From positions 18,738,295-18,802,294 of the forward strand of contig CM057002.1 in the NCBI GenBank assembly GCA_029891345.1: a stretch of 64,000 nucleotides of DNA, in the 5' to 3' direction. Below the pieces are notes generated by a model that did no database searches, was not told the DNA's origin, and saw nothing but the letters and a program-made list of their open reading frames with translations. Position 1 is the first letter of the stretch. The number at the start of each line of letters is the position of its first letter. This stretch comes from Dryococelus australis (taxonomy: Eukaryota; Arthropoda; Insecta; Phasmatodea; Phasmatidae). A program made the position numbers and the translations under genes. Shown one piece after another: positions 33,975 to 45,174 of the stretch.

Positions 33975-36470
33975 AATTTATTTATTTTAATTTATTTCAA
34001 CTTTATTTATACCGGCGAAGTTAAGGCTTCAGTGCCTTCTCTTACACTTAACCAGGTATAACTCAGTGTACACATACGTAAACATAAAGAACAAGAAACA
34101 ATACTTACACTAACAAGAAGCGAAAACAGAAATATGATAGCTCAAATAGTAGAAAATGTGAAAATGATCAGTGGTTTCATGTTATGTACATATCTTGGGC
34201 AGCACTAGAGACAAGACAATGTTTAAAGAAACTAAAATTAAAATAGCACAATAATACTTCTATAATAACACTAAATTTGTTTCATAATCCGCATTACCAA
34301 TCATAAATATAAATGTGCATAACCTATAAAGTACCTGAAAGGAAAACAACATATTGAATCTCAGCTCGTTGAAATAAATTAACAGATCTATAATAAGAAG
34401 TTACATATAATGAAAATTGAATGCAGCAACAATTATACATTGATCAAAGTGAATGCATAAATCAAAAGGTGTAGGTGGAGTATACAAATAGTTAAGAAGA
34501 AATTTTTTTAAAAATACTATGGAATAATGATGCGTGTGTGTGGAATCATCGGCGCATATTCTTAGTGTACTTGGCAACACTGCTCTTAAAAGTTGTTGGT
34601 TGTAGATTTCCTCACTTCTACGGGTTAATTATAATTAGTCCATGCTCGTGCGACAGAGTCAGTGAAAGAATCTGCATATACCTGGGTTTCGTGAGCTGGA
34701 ATATTTAACAGAGATGTATTTTTAAAAAATACTATGGAATAATGATGCGTGTGTGTGGAATCATCGGCGCATATTCTTAGTGTACTTGGCAACACTGCTC
34801 TTAAAAGTTGTTGGTTATTGTAGATTTCCTCACTTCTACGGGTTAATTATTCCATGCTCGTGCGACAGAGTCAGTGAAAGAATCTGCATATATCTGGGGT
34901 TTGTGAGCTGGAATATTTAACAGAGATGTATTTTTAGCATGCGTGTTAATAGTGTGGTCAACCCCCAAGGTTGTGCGTAAGTATTCTGGCGTTGTAATAT
35001 ACGAGGATAGTATTTTGTACGCCAGTGTGAGACTGTGGAGCTGACGTCGTTAGTCCAGACGTAACCTGTTTAGTTCATCAAAGTAAGGAGAAAACTGATC
35101 ACGTGATTTTAGGTTGAACAAAAGTCTAACACAAGAATTTTGTATGCGTTGAAGTTTGGCTGGCAAATTTTGCGTGATGTCTCCATAAACCATGTCACAA
35201 TAATAAAAAATAGGGAATATCAGCGGCTATACCAATGTTAATTTTGCTTTAAGTGGTAGAAAATTCTTAAGTCTATAGAGGTTATGTAGTACAGCGTATG
35301 ATCTCCGACAAACAGTGTTTATGTGACCCGACCATGAGAGTGTCTCATTGAAAACAACGCCTAACGTTTTCACCTCACCTCATTCAACAGAGGAATAATC
35401 TCACCGGCTAGCACAATATCAGGGAAAGTCAATCTATAACATTCGTTTAAAATTCTACGAGAAGCTATTAATAAACATTGTGTCTTCGCAGTATTCAATT
35501 TTAACCTATTTCTTCTGCACTAAAGGTGTACCGATTCAAGGTCATTATTTATGTCCTTAATTTAAGAGCTGATTAGTTTCGGAGAAGCAGATGAATACAA
35601 CTGGAGATCATCCGCGAATAAGTGATGACAAATTTTTAGCACCGATGATATGTTATTAATAAATAAGGATGAAAAGAAGCGGCCCAAGTAGACTAACCTG
35701 AGGAATGCCTAAGTTCATAGGTTGCCATGTCAACTTTTTACCATCAATGACTGCACATTGATGACGACCTTGAAGATACGAAGTCATCCACTGTATTACA
35801 TTATCTAAGATATGAAAATATAGTTTAAGTTTTTGCAGAATAATGTCATGATTTACCATATTAAAAGCTTCACTGAAATCTAATAAAACCAGTATAGTTA
35901 CGTGACTTATATCTTTGGCCATTCTGATAGTGTCTGCGATTTCTATAAGAGCAGTGCAGGTGCTATGTCCTGTACGGAATGCGGATTGGTAAAAGTGTTG
36001 TCGTTCACATATTTATAAACAGGTTGATGTACTAGGAATTATAAAGCTTTCGTCAGTGCTCATAAAATACTAACTTAGCAAGTGGTTTCACAATGACATG
36101 TTTCCAAGAAGTGGGAAAGAAACTAGTTGACAGCGGGTCGTGAAAAATATCGGTAATGACTGGTAATAAAATGTGCATTAGTTTACGGCATGAAACGAAT
36201 ACTAATACAGTCCGATCCTTCTGCTTTAGACTTTATGCGCATTATTGCTCTGTAAGATTCCTTTAGAGATACACGTCGAAAATAGAATAAGTTGCGTCGA
36301 GATTCATTCACTATTTCATGATGATTCATATCGATAGTGTCCGTTATATCCCCTACAACCTGTTTACAACATGAAGACTGTACAAAGTAACGGTTGAAAT
36401 CTTCTGGAGAAATGTTTAAAGGTGAGCTGTTATTAGTTCTACATTTACCGATTCCTAAGTTACGTAGCCC
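33975..36470 (-). mobile_element. Non-LTR retrotransposon remnant (Jockey/CR1-like RT), 5'-truncated
   Basis: Read on the minus strand, the pre-RT region (36450-36190) has SYRAIMRIKSKAEGSD. The RT then shows LVLLDFSEAFNMVNHDIIL and GIPQVSLLGPLLFILIY near 35880-35660, and FADDLQLYSSA near 35605, where the usual Tyr is Phe. Many stops follow. The 3' end has a TAAATAAA signal and an A/T-rich tail near 33975-34010 after GAAGGCACTGAAGCCTTAAC. The 5' boundary abuts a SINE fragment. Confidence 0.85.
34507..34936. repeat. 215-bp tandem duplication within the LINE remnant
   Basis: The block starting ATACTATGGAATAATGATGC occurs at 34514 and again at 34729 with a few indels and substitutions, ending AACAGAGATGTATTTTTA. 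Confidence 0.93.
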
Positions 36471-36690
36471 ATCTGAAGTTCGCGACTGCCGACTTGGTAG
36501 GCAGGCCCGTTGAGGCTGCGTACACACGTGCGTAGATAGACCGCGACAGCGCCGCAGCTACATGTGCACTGATACATATAAGCCAAGCCCTCGTGGACCG
36601 CTTTTTGCGGCGCCGCGCGGACATTGTCCGCTCGTGTGCACCCGGCCTTGAGAGCCGCCCAAATCTCTTCGCTCTCCACTCGCTCGATGA
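36465..36690 (-). mobile_element. SINE 3' fragment of the 22/33 kb family, carrying a MITE
   Basis: On the minus strand GGCTCTCAAGG is followed, beyond an insert, by CCTGCCTACCAAGTCGGCAG and TCGCGAACTTCA, matching the 3' end of the 33.4 kb SINE. The part up to about 36820 may be a diverged SINE body. Confidence 0.7.
36514..36647. mobile_element. 134-bp MITE nested in a SINE, TTGA target duplication
   Basis: TTGA flanks it at 36510-36513 and 36648-36651. The TIRs are GGCTGCGTACACACGTGCG and GGCCGGGTGCACACGAGCG (15 of 19 matching). It contains a GCGGCGCCGC core and no ORF. Confidence 0.78.
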
Positions 36691-36699
36691 CCCGTGCTG

Positions 36700-38040
36700 C
36701 TACAAGGCGACGAACCCAGCGTAGAATGATGGGGTCCGGGTAGGGGAGGAAATGTTACATGACGCGCGCGTGATTGAAAACCCACACCTGGTGGCGGCTA
36801 GCATCCCCGAGATCGTCGTGAATTGCTTCGCCTTTGGATAAATGTATCGATGAAGAAATATGTCATCTCTGGGCTCGCGCATGACATCGTTTATGTATGA
36901 TCTTGTATGTAATTAATTACCAAGATAACGATATCAACTTTTTTGACGTAAATACGTCTTTAAATTTGCAACCATAGTGGGAGGTAATCCAGAAAATCCA
37001 ATGATAACAAAATCGGGGGATACTGTTTGGCATTGCAGCTCCGAATCTGTTGTATACATTCAAAATTCAATTACACCACTCGATTGCCAAAGGATCAAAG
37101 AATATGTTACATTGAGTGAGGACTGCGAAGTATCGCGCGCGGCGAATAGTGAGGGGTGTTTCAATTTTGAGTTCGTTTCGCCGCGTCTCATAACATACAC
37201 GTAATATAACTTTTGACTAGGAGAAGCTACGACGCTCGTTTGAGTTTCAATCGACAGATCTTGTCAAGGTCAATCGATTGCGCGCATAAAAACATTTGTG
37301 TTGTGTGGTTATAATGAAATTGTATGAGTTTAATGTAAAATATTTAGAAAACTTAACACAATGTCGGCCTATACTCGTCAAAAAGCCAAATCAAAATACA
37401 GAAAGCGTGTACAGTTGAAAAGAGCATCTCAAGAGCAATCCAGTGATACCCATACAGCCCCATATGATCGAGTGAAGTGATACCGGGAACGTAAATAAAC
37501 ATCAAGTTGTCCGAGCGCGTCAACGTAGACTTATTCACGCAAAACAAACGGCCGTGTCCCCAACACAGCCACACCCCATTTTTTTATATTGGGATTACAA
37601 TCATTTCTCCCAACTGCACATGTTATTAAGCGACGAGTTCAGTGACGTGGTTAACCCAACGAGCACTTCTAGAGCTGTAAGGAGGTGTCTACAGATGTAT
37701 GCATCTGGCTGTAGCTGTGGCGTTGTAGGTTGTATTATGCGCAGGGGTGTCCAGTGGCGTGTTCCTACAACAGGTGTCGCACACGCTAGCGATACCGTGA
37801 CACAGGTAGGTGTCGAACGCAGGCGAAAGGTCATTCGTTGCTGGCAGTGTTGATGTTACAGACAAATAAAACGTGTGTTTATTTTAATGTCAATAGCTTG
37901 ATTACAATTAATCCACCAAGCAATCGTGTCTGTTTCACAGTCCACACCAACGAAACATCTCCCAGCGGATGGACTGCAACTGCCAGACCATATACGAGTT
38001 GCACCTCTCGTGCGACGGGATTCGAACAGGTGCGGAGGTA
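36700..38040. other. Unassigned region with weak ORFs
   Basis: A plus frame at 36977-37204 (GDTVWHCSSESVVYIQNSIT..., EGCFNFEFVSPRLITYT) and one at 37554-37853 look protein-like but match nothing I know. Neither has a clear splice or promoter context. Confidence 0.3.
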
Positions 38041-38044
38041 CCTA

Positions 38045-38115
38045 TTAATTAATTAATTTATTAACGGCTTAAAGGTGCAGTTAAGGCATAGTCGCCTTAT
38101 CTAACACTGGACCCA
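38045..38115 (-). mobile_element. LINE 3'-end fragment
   Basis: On the minus strand AAGGCGACTATGCCTTAACT followed by an A/T-rich (TTAA)n tail resembles the 3' end of the element at 34.0 kb. Confidence 0.5.
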
Positions 38116-38206
38116 TTACAGGTTCACTTTCACTTGCTAGAAATTTATACATACGTATGTAGATATTACAGAATAAGTATGTAACTTAATACTACACAAG
38201 TCTACG

Positions 38207-38290
38207 CATTTAGACGAGCGGGATGGCCACATTTCTTCTGTGACGCACAACTGTTGGGCTGAGGTTCAAATCTGATTTGAGGAGCGCTTG
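38207..38290 (+). mobile_element. tRNA-like SINE head candidate
   Basis: TAGACGAGCGGGATGG matches an A box well, and GAGGTTCAAATCT about 40 nt later resembles a B box. No TSD was established. Confidence 0.4.
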
Positions 38291-38299
38291 GAAGACGTG

Positions 38300-39079
38300 T
38301 TATCAGAGCGACACACAGCGATAGCACTGGAGTGTGTGTGATAACGCGATGTGGTATTTGGTAACACTCAGCACAATGACGCGCGATGCGCCAGGGCAGC
38401 GGCGATAATGCAGCGAACTCTGGCCGTAGAACTGAAACTAGTTACGAGGCCACATTTCCCAGTGTTGCCAGGTCGCCAAACAGTAATTTTTTATACCACT
38501 GCTGTAAAAAAAGTATCCCAAACACTGGCAATCACAGTTGCACGTATAGTATTTTGCCTCGGATGGAATTTTCGTCACGTTCGCAATAAAATTATGGCAC
38601 ATTTGATTACTATTGGTAAGTGGTTATCGTTTATGGTACGGGCTGGCAACACTACTCTGCGTGCTCCTCAGGTTACCTTACGAAACAATCATCCAGTCGG
38701 AGATTTCACTGGCGGCAAACCTGTCAGTTGTATATCCAGTAGGAATAATGGAGCCTGCCATACCTGCCGAAATAACCCACACACTCAACGAAATTACCTT
38801 AAAAAATTTATTGGGATCACTTGAAGTTATCTTGGTACTAAACATACTACATCACAACCTTAAATGAAATACAGACATTGTTTAGCACTAACTTCTGAAA
38901 AACGTTAATATACCTAAATCGTTAATGTATATAACATCGCAAATTATGAAATAAATAAAATAATTTTTTTGTTCATCATGTTAACATTTACATGTACAAG
39001 CCAAACAGGCTTTTTAACCAAAAACTCCATATTACATCATAGCGATGTCAAAAGGTGTTTAGAGTGAAAAAAATTACAC
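38300..39079. other. Region without a recognised gene
   Basis: A 157-codon plus frame (38351-38824) has no recognisable motif and overlaps two other frames of equal quality. It is left unassigned. Confidence 0.4.
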
Positions 39080-39545
39080 CAATATATGATTGAAATAATC
39101 ATAAAGTTTCTTAATAAACTTTCCTTCGTGAATGAATTTTCTTTGAAAAGTGTTAGACTTGAGTTAATTTTCATTAATAATCGTTACAACTTAATGATTT
39201 TTCATTAAAATCATTACAAATCAAATAAGTTTCATTAAGATTCTTTAAGGCTTGAAATATATTTTTATCAAACTGAATGATTAATCTTTGGAATCGTTAA
39301 ACATTTTGAAGATTTTTCTTTGAAAATCATTAGACACGAATTAATTTTCTTTAAAATTGTTACAAATCTTTGAAATTTCATTTAAAAATTGTTACAACTG
39401 AATGATTTTCTTTGTAAATCATTAGACACGAATGAATTTTCTTTAAAATCGATAAAACCAATTAAATTTCTTTAAAATCGTTATACCCGAATGATTTTTC
39501 TTTATAAACTATTAGAACTTAATATTTACAATCATTAAACTGTAA
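39080..39545. repeat. AT-rich array of ~30-bp self-complementary units
   Basis: The motif GAATGATTTTCTTTGTAAAT followed by CATTAGACAC recurs about 12-15 times in degenerate form. Within each unit AATGATTTT can pair with AAAATCATT, so the array is a chain of short hairpins. Confidence 0.75.
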
Positions 39546-39604
39546 AAACTTTTCACCCTATAACAAGTAAAAAAAACATTACAATATTTTAATAATGAAA
39601 AAAT

Positions 39605-40547
39605 TTATGAAATTATACTGCAGAAGGAATCATTCATCACTGAAAATGTGAATTTATCAATACAATTTACATCTAGGGTTAAGCTTAATTTGCTTTTCTT
39701 AGCTGGAATAACAACTATTGGTGAAGGAGGTGAAGGAGGTAAGGGGATTGGGCTATAAATTATTACTTGCAGAGATGGATTGAATATATGTGGAGGCGGA
39801 GAAATTAATTTATCTCGAGGTGTTTCAGGTGACACTATTTAAATAGATGCCTGACTTGGAGTAGGTGATACAACAAAATTAAAATTAGAAAATTCGCCTA
39901 ATTCGTTCAACAAATTATCACTGGTAAATGTAGCTTTTGAAGAGACGTTTAAAGAGGGAAACGTTAAATCTAATGGTTTACTACAGGAGCAAATGTTCGG
40001 TGTTGGCAGTTGTTGCTCACCTGTTTTCTTCTTAAGTCTAAAGCTCCAAACACTGTAGGTGGGAGTACCATGGTGGACGGTGTTGTAAACTTGGAAGATG
40101 TGGATGTAGTAGCTGTGGACACTATCTTAGACATTGGCACCATGGTGGACGGTGCTAAAAATTGGAAGATGTGGATGTAGTAGCTGTGGACACTATCTTA
40201 GACATTGGCACCATGGTGGACGGTGCTAAAAATTGGAAGATGTGGATGTAGTAGCTGTGGACACTATCTTAGACATTGGCACCATGGTGGACGGTGCTGT
40301 AAACTTGGAAGTTGTGGACACATTAGCTGATGGTGCTGTGGACTCTCTATTAGATGGTGATAATGATGCAATTACTGTTGCAATGGAAGGTAAACTCCTC
40401 TTCCTCTAAAGGAGTTAAGAAATCGTTTACTAAATCATCCAATCCATTGATTAGTTAATTGAAATACTCCCAACCAAAATCATCAAGCTCTTTGTTAAAA
40501 TCTTGCATAGATAAGCCAAGAAAGTAGTCTTCATACGACCACGACAT
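39605..40547 (-). pseudogene. Unknown gene at the virion-arm side of copy C
   Basis: Starting at ATG 40547 the minus strand reads MSWSYEDYFLGLSMQDFNKE, an acidic, aromatic-rich N-terminus, up to a TAA. It then continues through a Ser/Thr-rich repetitive region, ending with a Pro-rich frame (39835-39605; SPIPLPPSPPSPIVVIPAKK). A TATAAC element lies about 65 nt upstream. The frame is broken by stops and by 71-bp repeats. I recognise no family. It could be an accessory or regulatory gene of the copy C element, or unrelated. Confidence 0.4.
40068..40320. repeat. 71-72-bp tandem repeat, about 3.5 copies
   Basis: CCATGGTGGACGGTGCT begins units at 40068, 40140, 40211 and 40282. The 72-bp spacing keeps frame; the 71-bp ones break it. 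Confidence 0.92.
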
Positions 40548-40620
40548 CGCAAAGCAAACCGAATTGACAAACAACTGGAAAAAGTGGAAGAGGTGTAGAG
40601 GCTGAAGCCCTAGTTATAAA

Positions 40621-42505
40621 AATTTAAAGTTCCCGGGTAAAATGTTCGAGAAGCCTGATTTCTCCCCTCAAACCAGAAGTCAGAATTTCAAACACCCATT
40701 CCCACCTCTTCCCGCACCACCAACTTACAAATATATTCAAACCAGCACCCCCAACCTCTGAGATAAACCTCTCTACTAAGTTTCTTGCTCGAATAAATAA
40801 ATAAAATTTATTTATCAGTAAAATAAATAACATTTATTTATCAGTAAAATAATTTCTGAATCATAACAAATAAATAAAGTTTAATTAATAATACAGTAAT
40901 AATGATTAGCAATGTAATAGAGATCAACATATTTAATAAAACAATACATAATTTATAGAAAAAAAGTAATGTTACCCATAAAAACCCTGCTATAATCCCT
41001 TTTTTTTCTTATTCACAATATATATAATCTAAATCAAGAGACGTTCTATAATCTAATTTTTGCAAATATGTTCCTGTTTTTCTTTATTCGTATATTGATA
41101 ATAATATCTACAATTAACATATACTGGTATTCTTTTCGTTATTGTATCCTATCATGATTTAAATAGTATAAAAAAATTATATTTTATAAGATATTTCCAT
41201 CGAAATTTTCCATAAAAGTAAGTATGGGGGAGTAAAAACTTGTTTCGTACATATTTGTTCATTCAATATAAGTATTGTGTATATTTTTTTAATTTTCCGT
41301 ATATTTTCTTGCATAATGTAGTTTGCAAAGTGAATATTAATCTTTATCAAGTAGAAGACAAAATAGTTTTGCTTGAGAGATTTCAAACAGCTAGGAGGAC
41401 ATTTCGACCTTGTTAGTCTCGATGGTTGAAAAAATCATTTATTAGAAATGCCCTCCTCTCCAGGGATGGGGATGTCCTTGTTCACTTCCTTCGTGAAAAG
41501 CTAGGCGCCTGGGTTGTCTCCAGGGTATAATAAAACCAAAGTGCATTCTGCGGAGGTTTGTTTGACTCAGACTGCCAACCTCTGAAATCTCAGTTTCTGT
41601 AGTTGATACTATTGAGATTTAACCTTGAAGGAATGATCACACTGCTAAGACCTCGAATATCTAAACGTAACAGCTTTTTTGAGATATTGACAAATGCTAT
41701 ACTCCTAAAATTTCGAAGCGAGTATAAATTACTAAGCTAATAATGTTTAATCAGAAATATTCCATGCTATTCATTTAAGTTTAAACATCTATAAAATTGA
41801 ACATATCTACCTGTTTCACGTGGACAAATTAATTTATATTAGTTTAATGAACAGTGATTCGTTCTTTATTATTTTTATGTTTACATGATTACAATCATAC
41901 CAAACAAAGATTCGAACCAAGCTTATATCAACCAAGCATTATGCAGGATGGTACATAATATTGTTAGTTATGGAAAAGTGGTTAGAGTGTTGGTTTCCAG
42001 AACTTTTCCCTTTCTGTGGAGAAAATATTTTTCATTTTGAGCAAAACAAGTACACTTTTAATAAGGAATAGGTTTAATAAATTTTAAGAAAGGGATTTAT
42101 TTTACGTCATATTTATTTTCAAAGATATATACAAACAGAGATATATCCAAAAAAAAAAAAAACAATTTTAACACAAGAAAGTACAGATTGCTCCAAAACA
42201 ATCACAAATAACTATAGGGTGATACAAAACAGTACTAAGTAGAACCTGCTACAAACATTAGCATGTTAAATAAACACAAGCTGTTTCAAAAAAAGTTTTT
42301 CTTTCCAAAACAAAATCAAAATGGTTTACTCCAACATCCTAGTAACTTGCTAATATTCAATTTACATTTTAATTTCTGTAAACATGAGCATGTGATTTCA
42401 TTGTCTTGATGATCCATCTTTACAAAGTAGTGGATTACATATAAGCAAATACTTTTTCATTGTAAATTGCACTCGTCCTAAATATTGGCATATGACTCAA
42501 CTATT
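40621..42505. other. AT-rich region without genes
   Basis: No coding motif recognised on either strand; short A/T runs only. Confidence 0.55.
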
Positions 42506-42986
42506 ATCTATAGGTAATTTGGGAGGAGAATCATCAGAGTCTGTTTCACCCCAGTCAGTCCTCATTGCCCAACTAAACATTAATTTTGAGTTTTCCTCTG
42601 CAGAGAAAACAATGAATTAGATACATACATTTTACATAATCATTTCAATAAAGGGTAATTGTATTCGTTTTGAATACCTATTACTTTCCCATTATTCACA
42701 CTTTCGAAAACACATTTTTGCTCAACTGCACCTACATATATTTCACAATTATTTAGGTAATGTTTGCATATATATTCAGTGTTCTCATCCACTCTCCCAT
42801 TTTAAACCATGGTGATGGTTAGTAACCCCTAACGTACATTTTCTTGTATTTAGGAGTTGGATACTTCCAGTCAAATGATGATTTGAAGCTGTATAAAGTT
42901 ATTTGTTCTTCCATATCAGTGATAGATAATTCTTTAATGATAATTTATTTTTCTGCAGACTGAAACCCTTGCACATTGCAAAACAT
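42506..42986 (-). pseudogene. WLT/CPSL gene, unknown function (copy C)
   Basis: It begins at ATG 42986 (MFCNVQGFQSAEK), 33 nt after the capsid stop and on the same strand. After a TAA it continues IIIKELSITD, SFKSSFDWKYPTPK, then across a frameshift the LT..NHHHGLKWESG block, ENTEYICKHYL and IYVGAVEQKC. The C-terminal CPSL and LLL-x-x-W landmarks of copies A and B are not seen; instead there is an acidic WGETDSDDSPPKLP end. It is therefore either truncated or divergent. Confidence 0.62.
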
Positions 42987-43018
42987 CTCGCCATAGCCAT
43001 GGTTCATCGACTACTGAC

Positions 43019-44218
43019 TCAATTCATTATTTTCACCAGTTTATCTCTTACATTGTAATTCACTAATCTGTCATGAATTATAAGAGTGTAAGCTTGTGTA
43101 TTTGCTGGAAATTGTGTATTTCCAATAATTTAATATTCATGAATCAATCATGCCATTGGTAATTCTGTCATCTTGCTTGCTGAAATCAAACACAAATAAC
43201 ATTCCTTTGGTTTTAAATGATTCGTGTTCTAGGCTCAGTAAAACTTTGAGTACATATCATACAAAATAAGGAATTCCCCATTGGCAAAGTTCATATTTAA
43301 ATCCATATAGGGGCAAGCTTGACTGTTTAGATACAGTTTAATATTTTTCATATGACAATTATCGAATGCTGATTGATCCACTTTTAAATTGTTTTCTCGA
43401 ATTGCTTGAAAACAAATGACAACATATCTTGGTTTTTCCAACGAAAAACTTGGTTTCACATTACAAATTACTTTTTGTGATGTTGGCAGTGTTGGTAAAA
43501 ACCTCTAAAGTCCACAATTTGAATTGAATGTCTAGATTCTTCCCTTTTAGATAAATTTTAAAAAATTTACACATTAATGAGTGTTAATTTCAATATGCAA
43601 CATCAACCATTCCACACTGCTTAATTCAAATGTTACACCTTTCTCGTTATTAGCTGTATCATATATAGCATTTAAATACATGTTGCAGAATAGAATAACT
43701 AATTCTTGTTTAGTATTTAATATGACATGTTTGTAGTCTTCAGCAAAGCCCAAGACCACACTTAACGGTATAACAACTTCGTATTTTCTACCTGGGATTA
43801 TTTGTAATGAGTAATCACTAGCATTGTTTCACCCAGCCATAAGCCCAGTATAAATATAGTTTACAGTTCCTGAGAGATAGTTCTTTATCATGGAAGTAAT
43901 TGCAACACCTCGTGTTGATTGATTTCCACTCCATTTAGCATACATGCAATTCTAACGATTAAATGAAGTATTCCATTTCTTGTTATTTTTGTAGTTGCTG
44001 GATGACTTGCATCGGCTGTCTTTTTAATTGTTCCTCTAAAACTCAAACTTAATTTCGACAGTAATGTGTAAATATCGTGATTTTGTATTGAAATACTTAT
44101 TTCCAAAGGAAACGTCTACAGACCTGCTTGGAATGGTTCATACACATGTATTTCCGTCCATATTGGTGATTGCATTTTTGTAAGTGATTGGTTCGTTAAC
44201 ATTAAGTATGTCTTCCAT
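43019..44218 (-). pseudogene. Double-jelly-roll major capsid protein (copy C)
   Basis: The start is ATG 44218 (MEDILNVNEPITYKN). Then come ISISIQNHDIYTLLSKLS, GILHLIVRIACMLNGVEI and VAITSMIKNYLS. A second domain has LGFAEDYKHVILNTKQELV and VEWLMLHI (43759-43574), KPRYVVICFQAIRENN, NIKLYLNSQACPYMDLN and ILYDMYSKFY (43459-43235). It closes with TQFPANTQAYTLIIHDR and a TGA at 43021-43019. Four or more frameshifts or stops break it, but its full length can be followed. The order of motifs equals copy B, and the tail equals copy A. Confidence 0.85.
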
Positions 44219-44290
44219 TTTTATTAACAGCATATCCTATTTCTTTTAAATACAATTTGTTGCCTCGAGTAACTTCACTGGCATTTTATT

Positions 44291-45142
44291 TTAAGTGAGC
44301 ATTTTATGTTTGGGTTTACGTTTTTTTATACTTTCTTTCTTCGAAATACGTTCCTTAATGACATACTTCTTAAAATAACCGCCTACTTTACATCCGAATT
44401 TAATATTGTACACAATACCCATTATGATTGTAATGCGCAATGGAATGCAGGTGTTTACTAACTTTTTAAAATGTAAACAAATAGTAATTTCTTCGTTTCT
44501 AAAATTAATAAGTTTACCATCTTGATAGACAATTGTAACAACTATTTCATCAACGCGATTCACTATTACCGGAAGATATATCAATGTTTGAAGTTTTTCA
44601 ATTATTTTATATCCTGGAGCTACAGCAAACATGAATTCATGTATTGTATTTGTCAGTTTTCCATTCAAATATGAACCGCCTATAATATTAACATTTACAA
44701 GACATACATTTACTGACAATATATTAACCTGTTTTGATGATTTGTGTAATTGATTAGCAGGATATACTCTCTGTTCATAACCCAACATATTTGCAATTTA
44801 ATTGTCTTCCGAGAAATCGATATCGACATTACTATACATCACACTAGTTAACGTATTTGGATTTCCACATAATCGGAAATGTATGTCTTCAGGTAATGCC
44901 GATTTAATGAATGTTTCAAGATCATCCAACTCATAAGATCATACTGGTATCACAATCTTGTATATTTTTTTTTTACCAATATTGTCCATAAATGATTGGT
45001 TATGCATATCAATGTTTGGTGTGCTGTTGTAAGTAACAAATTCGGTTAGACTTATTTGCCATTCTCCATCTAACTCCAATGCACGGAAATATACCGCACA
45101 CAATTGCGATGAATTACCACCTAATATCAATGTAATTGACAT
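44291..45142 (-). pseudogene. Conserved virion protein upstream of the capsid gene (minor capsid candidate), copy C
   Basis: ATG 45142 opens MSITLILGGNSSQLCAVYF, ALELDGEWQISLTEFVTY. A stop lies near 44939, then a shifted piece has YELDDLETFIKSALPED. The long open part 44788-44291 has MLGYEQRVYPANQL, GGSYLNGKLTNTIHEF, APGYKIIEKLQTLIYLPVI, IVYQDGKLINFRNEEITICL, and a basic tail (KKESIKKRKPKHK). It is the same family as 13830-14490. TATAAATA lies 48 nt upstream of the ATG. Confidence 0.82.
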
Positions 45143-45174
45143 ATTACTAATATGTTTTACGATTATAATTACTC

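Noticed and set aside
38351..38824. 157-codon plus-strand ORF
   Set aside because: No motif, two equally long overlapping frames, no promoter or splice support.
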